A DNA stretch of 64,000 nt from contig NW_024732415.1 in the NCBI RefSeq assembly GCF_018991925.1, positions 2,833,276 to 2,897,275 of the forward strand, given 5' to 3'. Origin of the DNA: Homarus americanus. Taxonomy: Eukaryota > Arthropoda > Malacostraca > Decapoda > Nephropidae. Positions 60,308-64,000 of the stretch are shown here, piece after piece. Under the pieces are notes generated by a model, which worked only from the letters and a program-made list of their open reading frames with translations, searched no databases and was not told the origin of the DNA. How positions within the stretch are numbered: position 1 is the first letter of the stretch; every line of letters begins with the position of its first letter. The translations under genes and the position numbers were made by a program.

Positions 60308-60433
60308 TGCTTCCTGGCTGTCCATCTCCCTCACTACTACAGCATCCTTCACACCATCTTGTTGGTTCAGCCTCTCTCCTTCCTTCCTCTCTCTTTCCAT
60401 CTATACATCTCTGAATTGTTTCATCTTTTTTTC

Positions 60434-60638
<205 letters not shown>

Positions 60639-60639
60639 G

Positions 60640-61035
60640 TGTGTGTATTATTATACTTGTAAATAAAACGCTTGGAGTCATGAGCAGGGAAACAGAGGAG
60701 TCATGAAGGGTTGACCAAAACAGTTGAAGAAACATTAAACAATAACCCCACTTGACACAGAATCTGAACCTCTGTATGAGTAACAATAAGTAAGTAGATT
60801 CCACCTAATAGAGTTTAGAATAATAAGTGAGAATAATGAATAAGAGAAACAAATGACAAAATAAATATGTAGGTAAGAATTCATACAAGTTGAGTCGATA
60901 AGAGGTAAGAGAACACAGAAAAGCCCCATGACAATTTCTTTCAGGTCTTCTCGTATTACACAATTGGGTCCCTCACTCAGTAATCTAATTTCACCTCCGT
61001 CAATTTCTATAGACTTGTTGAACATCTTGTGTTGC
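60640..61035. other. Unique non-coding DNA
   Basis: AT-rich, no gene recognised; lies between long microsatellites. Confidence 0.4.
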
Positions 61036-61039
61036 TATG

Positions 61040-61155
61040 AAGGTCTGTCTGTGTGTCTTTGTCTCTGTCTTTGTCTGTATGTCTTTGTCTTTGTCTGTAT
61101 GTCTTTGTCTTTGTCTCTGTCTTTGTCTTTGTCTGTATGTCTTTGTCTTTCTAAA
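61040..61155. repeat. TGTCTTTG / TGTCTGTA repeat
   Basis: About seventeen 6-8 bp words of GTCTTT and GTCTGTAT. Confidence 0.85.
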
Positions 61156-61214
61156 TTTTAGCTCTTTTTTTTATTTTTCTCACTTACTCAATCTCTCTTT
61201 CTTTCCCCAAAATA

Positions 61215-61447
<233 letters not shown>

Positions 61448-61597
61448 TTATTTACATTTTAACACTCGTCTGGCCCACATAACACACACACATTATCTTT
61501 CCCATGGTTTATTGGCAATAGTCTTACACTCTGCAACCAGATCGATTCTTCCACAGGTGATGAAGTAGTGGCTGTAAAATTCACCACCCGGGATGAC

Positions 61598-61670
61598 AAA
61601 TATTACAGACGAGTGGATACGGCGGTCTACTTCTGTCCTAAGTATCGCTAGTTCGAACCTAGGGAACTTT
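61598..61670 (+). mobile_element. tRNA-derived SINE head
   Basis: A box-like GACGAGTGGAT (61608-61618) and B box AGTTCGAACCT (61650-61660), 42 bp apart. GAGTGGATACGGCGGTCTAC followed by TTCTGTCCTAAG resembles a Leu/Ser-type tRNA, but the stems are imperfect, so it is a tRNA-derived SINE head or decayed tRNA pseudogene. The segment after it contains GGCTATAAATGGGGCC and passes into a CCTAA tract. Confidence 0.5.
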
Positions 61671-61720
61671 TATTCTACCAGGCTATAAATGGGGCCTTAA
61701 ATATGCATGTTGGGAAGTGA

Positions 61721-61798
61721 AACCTAACCTAACCTAACCAAACCTAACCTAACCTAGCCAAACCTAACCTAACCTAACCAAACCTAACCTAACCCAAC
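61721..61798. repeat. Interstitial CCTAA tract with CCAAACCTAA variant
   Basis: AACCTAACCT units alternate with CCAAACCTAACCTAACCT, giving a loose 15-20 bp higher order. Confidence 0.85.
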
Positions 61799-62129
61799 AA
61801 TTGATAAACCCCTAAAAATACCTTAATGGGAAACTCGTTAACTTACATACGTGGTTATAGTGAACTTGTGATTACAGGTATAAGTACATTACAATACACA
61901 CGAGTACAGAAAGTAGTGAATTATATCTCAAGGTAAATAAAAAGGCTTGTTACTTACCTCCATATGGGTAGTTAATCACCTTGTTGGATACGGTAACAAA
62001 AAACATAGTAATTTTGATTTGTTACCGAGGTTGGTTTTTCTCGTTAGATAAACAAACGAGCTCGTTAAGCTAGCGAATGAGGGGAAACAGTTTGAGCTCA
62101 TCAAGAGAATGAACAAACTCGTTAATCCT

Positions 62130-62314
62130 GTGAAAAGGCGACTCTCTCTCTTTCTCTCTCTCCTTACTTCCTTCATTCCCTCTTCCTCTCTCTTTATCAG
62201 TCTCTCTCATCCCCCCTTTCTCTCTCTCTGTTATCCTCACCCCTTCACCTCTCTCTCCCTCCATTACTCCCGTCTCTCTCCGTCTGTCTGTCTGTCTCTT
62301 TTTTCTCTCGCTCC

Positions 62315-62362
<48 letters not shown>
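62130..62362. repeat. Polypyrimidine tract with (CT)n
   Basis: CTCTCTCTTT-rich sequence ending in (CT)n at 62315-62361. Confidence 0.85.
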
Positions 62363-62366
<4 letters not shown>

Positions 62367-62449
62367 TTTAACCACTCAGCCACTCATTTGCATATTAAGT
62401 CGCCAAAGACACAAGCGTTGAGTCTTACTTCATATATGAGAGTTAAAGT

Positions 62450-63215
62450 GCGGGAATGAACCTTTTTTTTCGTTCACTTCTTTCATTTTCCTTCACATGC
62501 ATGACTTTAATGGGGTGAACGTCTTATTTTTTCTTTCAATTTATTCAATTTTTTCACAAGACTGGCTTAAAGGGGTGATTGAACCTTCATCTTCTTCCAT
62601 TTCTTTCATTTTCTTTCACATTATCGATTTAGAGTGAGCGAATAAACGTTTTATTTCTTTCAGGGGAGCAGCTTGAATGAAGTGTAATTTCTTTCACTTC
62701 TTTCGTTTTTAGATGACTGGCTAAAGAAGCAAGAATAAACCTTTTTTCTTTAATTACTTCAGTTTAGAAATGAATGAACTTTTTTTTTTTATTTCATTTG
62801 TTAAATTGAAAAATAAATTAACAATTTTCTTTCATCTGACGAAATTAAGGGTGAATGAAGTAATAATTTTCTCTGTATTTTTATTTCTTTCACTTATGGA
62901 TTTTTGGTATGAATGAATGCACTTTCATTCATTTTGTTGCCTGAGATGTGGATGATTTTTTTTTTCTTTCATACATCTAACTCAAACCACGAATGAACTT
63001 TAAGCTTCTTTCAATTGCAAGATCAATGCGTTTTCCTTTTATCTGATCAATGTAAAAATTAATTGAAGTTTTTCGTTTATTTATGAAATTTTAAATCAAC
63101 AAATAATATTTTTTCTTTCATTTGTATAATCAAACTGCGTGAATGAACCTTCTTTTCCATCACTTCTTTCATTTATTACATTTCATTCTTTTTTAGCTGC
63201 ACGAATGAACTTTTT
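62450..63215. repeat. Very decayed GAATGAACTTTTTTCTTTCA array
   Basis: GAATGAAC or GAATAAAC followed by a T-run, CTTTCAYTTCTTTCATTT and often CACA recurs at roughly 55-90 bp intervals about a dozen times (for example 62453, 62511, 62637, 62730, 62772, 62849, 62911, 62990, 63139 and 63203). It looks like an old minisatellite eroded to its core words. Confidence 0.5.
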
Positions 63216-63216
63216 T

Positions 63217-63500
63217 CTGACGTAACATAAAGATCATCTATGATTGGCTTTAGCTCTGACGTAACACCAAGACCACCCCTGATTGGTTATTACCTCTTAC
63301 GTAACAACAACACCACCCCTGATTGGTTATTACCTCCAACTAACGCAAGTCTAATACGTCACTTCTCGACTCTTGGTAATGACGTCACAACAAGGGTACC
63401 ACTGATTTATTCATATCTCTCACACACAATAAACTAAGACCAACACTGATTGGTTCTCAAAAGTGACGTCACCAACCCCTCGGCGAATCAGCAATGAGGA
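63217..63500. repeat. ~41-bp array retaining CRE and inverted CCAAT cores
   Basis: About seven diverged units. The best two read CTGACGTAACACCAAGACCA, CCCCTGATTGGTTATTACCT. Unit starts fall near 63217, 63257, 63298, 63339, 63381, 63422 and 63463. An ACGTMA (CRE/ATF-like) core survives in five units, two as full TGACGTCA (near 63381 and 63463), and ATTGG (reverse CCAAT) in four (near 63243, 63282, 63322 and 63448). Flanking bases within units are much more diverged. No TATA box or gene start is visible beside it. Confidence 0.6.
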
Positions 63501-63753
63501 AGACCGATCCAGGTATGTAAGGGGTGTTAGTTTGTTACCACGGAAAATGTACTTGCCTCGAGGAGTGAAAAAGTGAATTCGTTTTTTTTACTGATGTAAC
63601 GAGGTAAATAAGAGAGCATTTAGTGGCTGGCAGGTACTTTGTTGTCTGTAATGAGAAGTTTGACTATTTTTAGTATACTCACTCATTAACTTCTGAAAAA
63701 CAAAACGTTACAGGAATTAAAGCATTAAATCTAGATAATTAGGTAAAAATATT

Positions 63754-63953
<200 letters not shown>

Positions 63954-64000
63954 TAAGATTCGCGTATAATAACTTTACTAACAAACTTGTCTTTTTTTTT

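Overview
This is a eukaryotic intergenic/intronic window, almost certainly from an arthropod and most likely a decapod crustacean. The evidence is a very dense load of simple repeats and minisatellites, many short TTAGG/CCTAA tracts (the ancestral arthropod telomere motif), decayed LINE and tRNA-derived SINE pieces, and one spliced exon of an arthropod-type immunoglobulin-superfamily protein. There are no operons or prokaryotic gene structures. Nearly all open frames are translations of microsatellites.

Only one host coding segment is convincing: 52590-52798 (+), an internal exon flanked by consensus splice sites. It encodes the first half of an Ig domain closely resembling the Beaten path (Beat) family of secreted or membrane-linked axon-guidance proteins. 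The other exons are not visible, so the gene has introns of many kilobases and much of the window may be intronic. A degenerate copy of this exon's 3' end and donor lies about 325 bp downstream. A 26-bp minisatellite with eight intact E-boxes runs up to the acceptor. A separate TATA box, short leader and 8-nt coding start with a splice donor at 55660-55792 (+) is a weaker candidate first exon of another transcript.

Mobile-element content, left to right: a reverse-transcriptase relic at 5.4-5.9 kb (+); a LINE 3' end with an undisrupted C-terminal frame, AATAAA and (ATT)n tail at 7.7-8.3 kb (-); a MITE-like element with near-perfect 58-bp inverted repeats at 8.3-8.6 kb; an endonuclease relic at 13.9-14.4 kb (+); tRNA-derived SINE heads at 22.1 kb (-), 37.1 kb (+), 46.7 kb (+) and 61.6 kb (+); a retroelement C-terminal relic with several frameshifts at 45.0-46.2 kb (+); and a LINE 3' end with a terminal C2H2 finger at 57.9-58.5 kb (-). 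All coding relics except the 7.98-8.28 kb frame carry stops or frameshifts.

Tandem arrays dominate the rest: minisatellites with units of 14 to 64 bp (10.9-12.2, 12.6, 15.3, 20.2, 23.1, 26.9, 31.6, 41.3, 47.1, 49.4 and 52.3 kb), long trinucleotide and dinucleotide tracts (59.4-61.4 and 63.8 kb), and an array of about 41-bp units at 63.2-63.5 kb that retains CRE (TGACGTMA) and inverted CCAAT (ATTGG) cores. Stretches not listed as features are AT-rich unique DNA in which I see no gene. All identifications are by eye; no database was searched.
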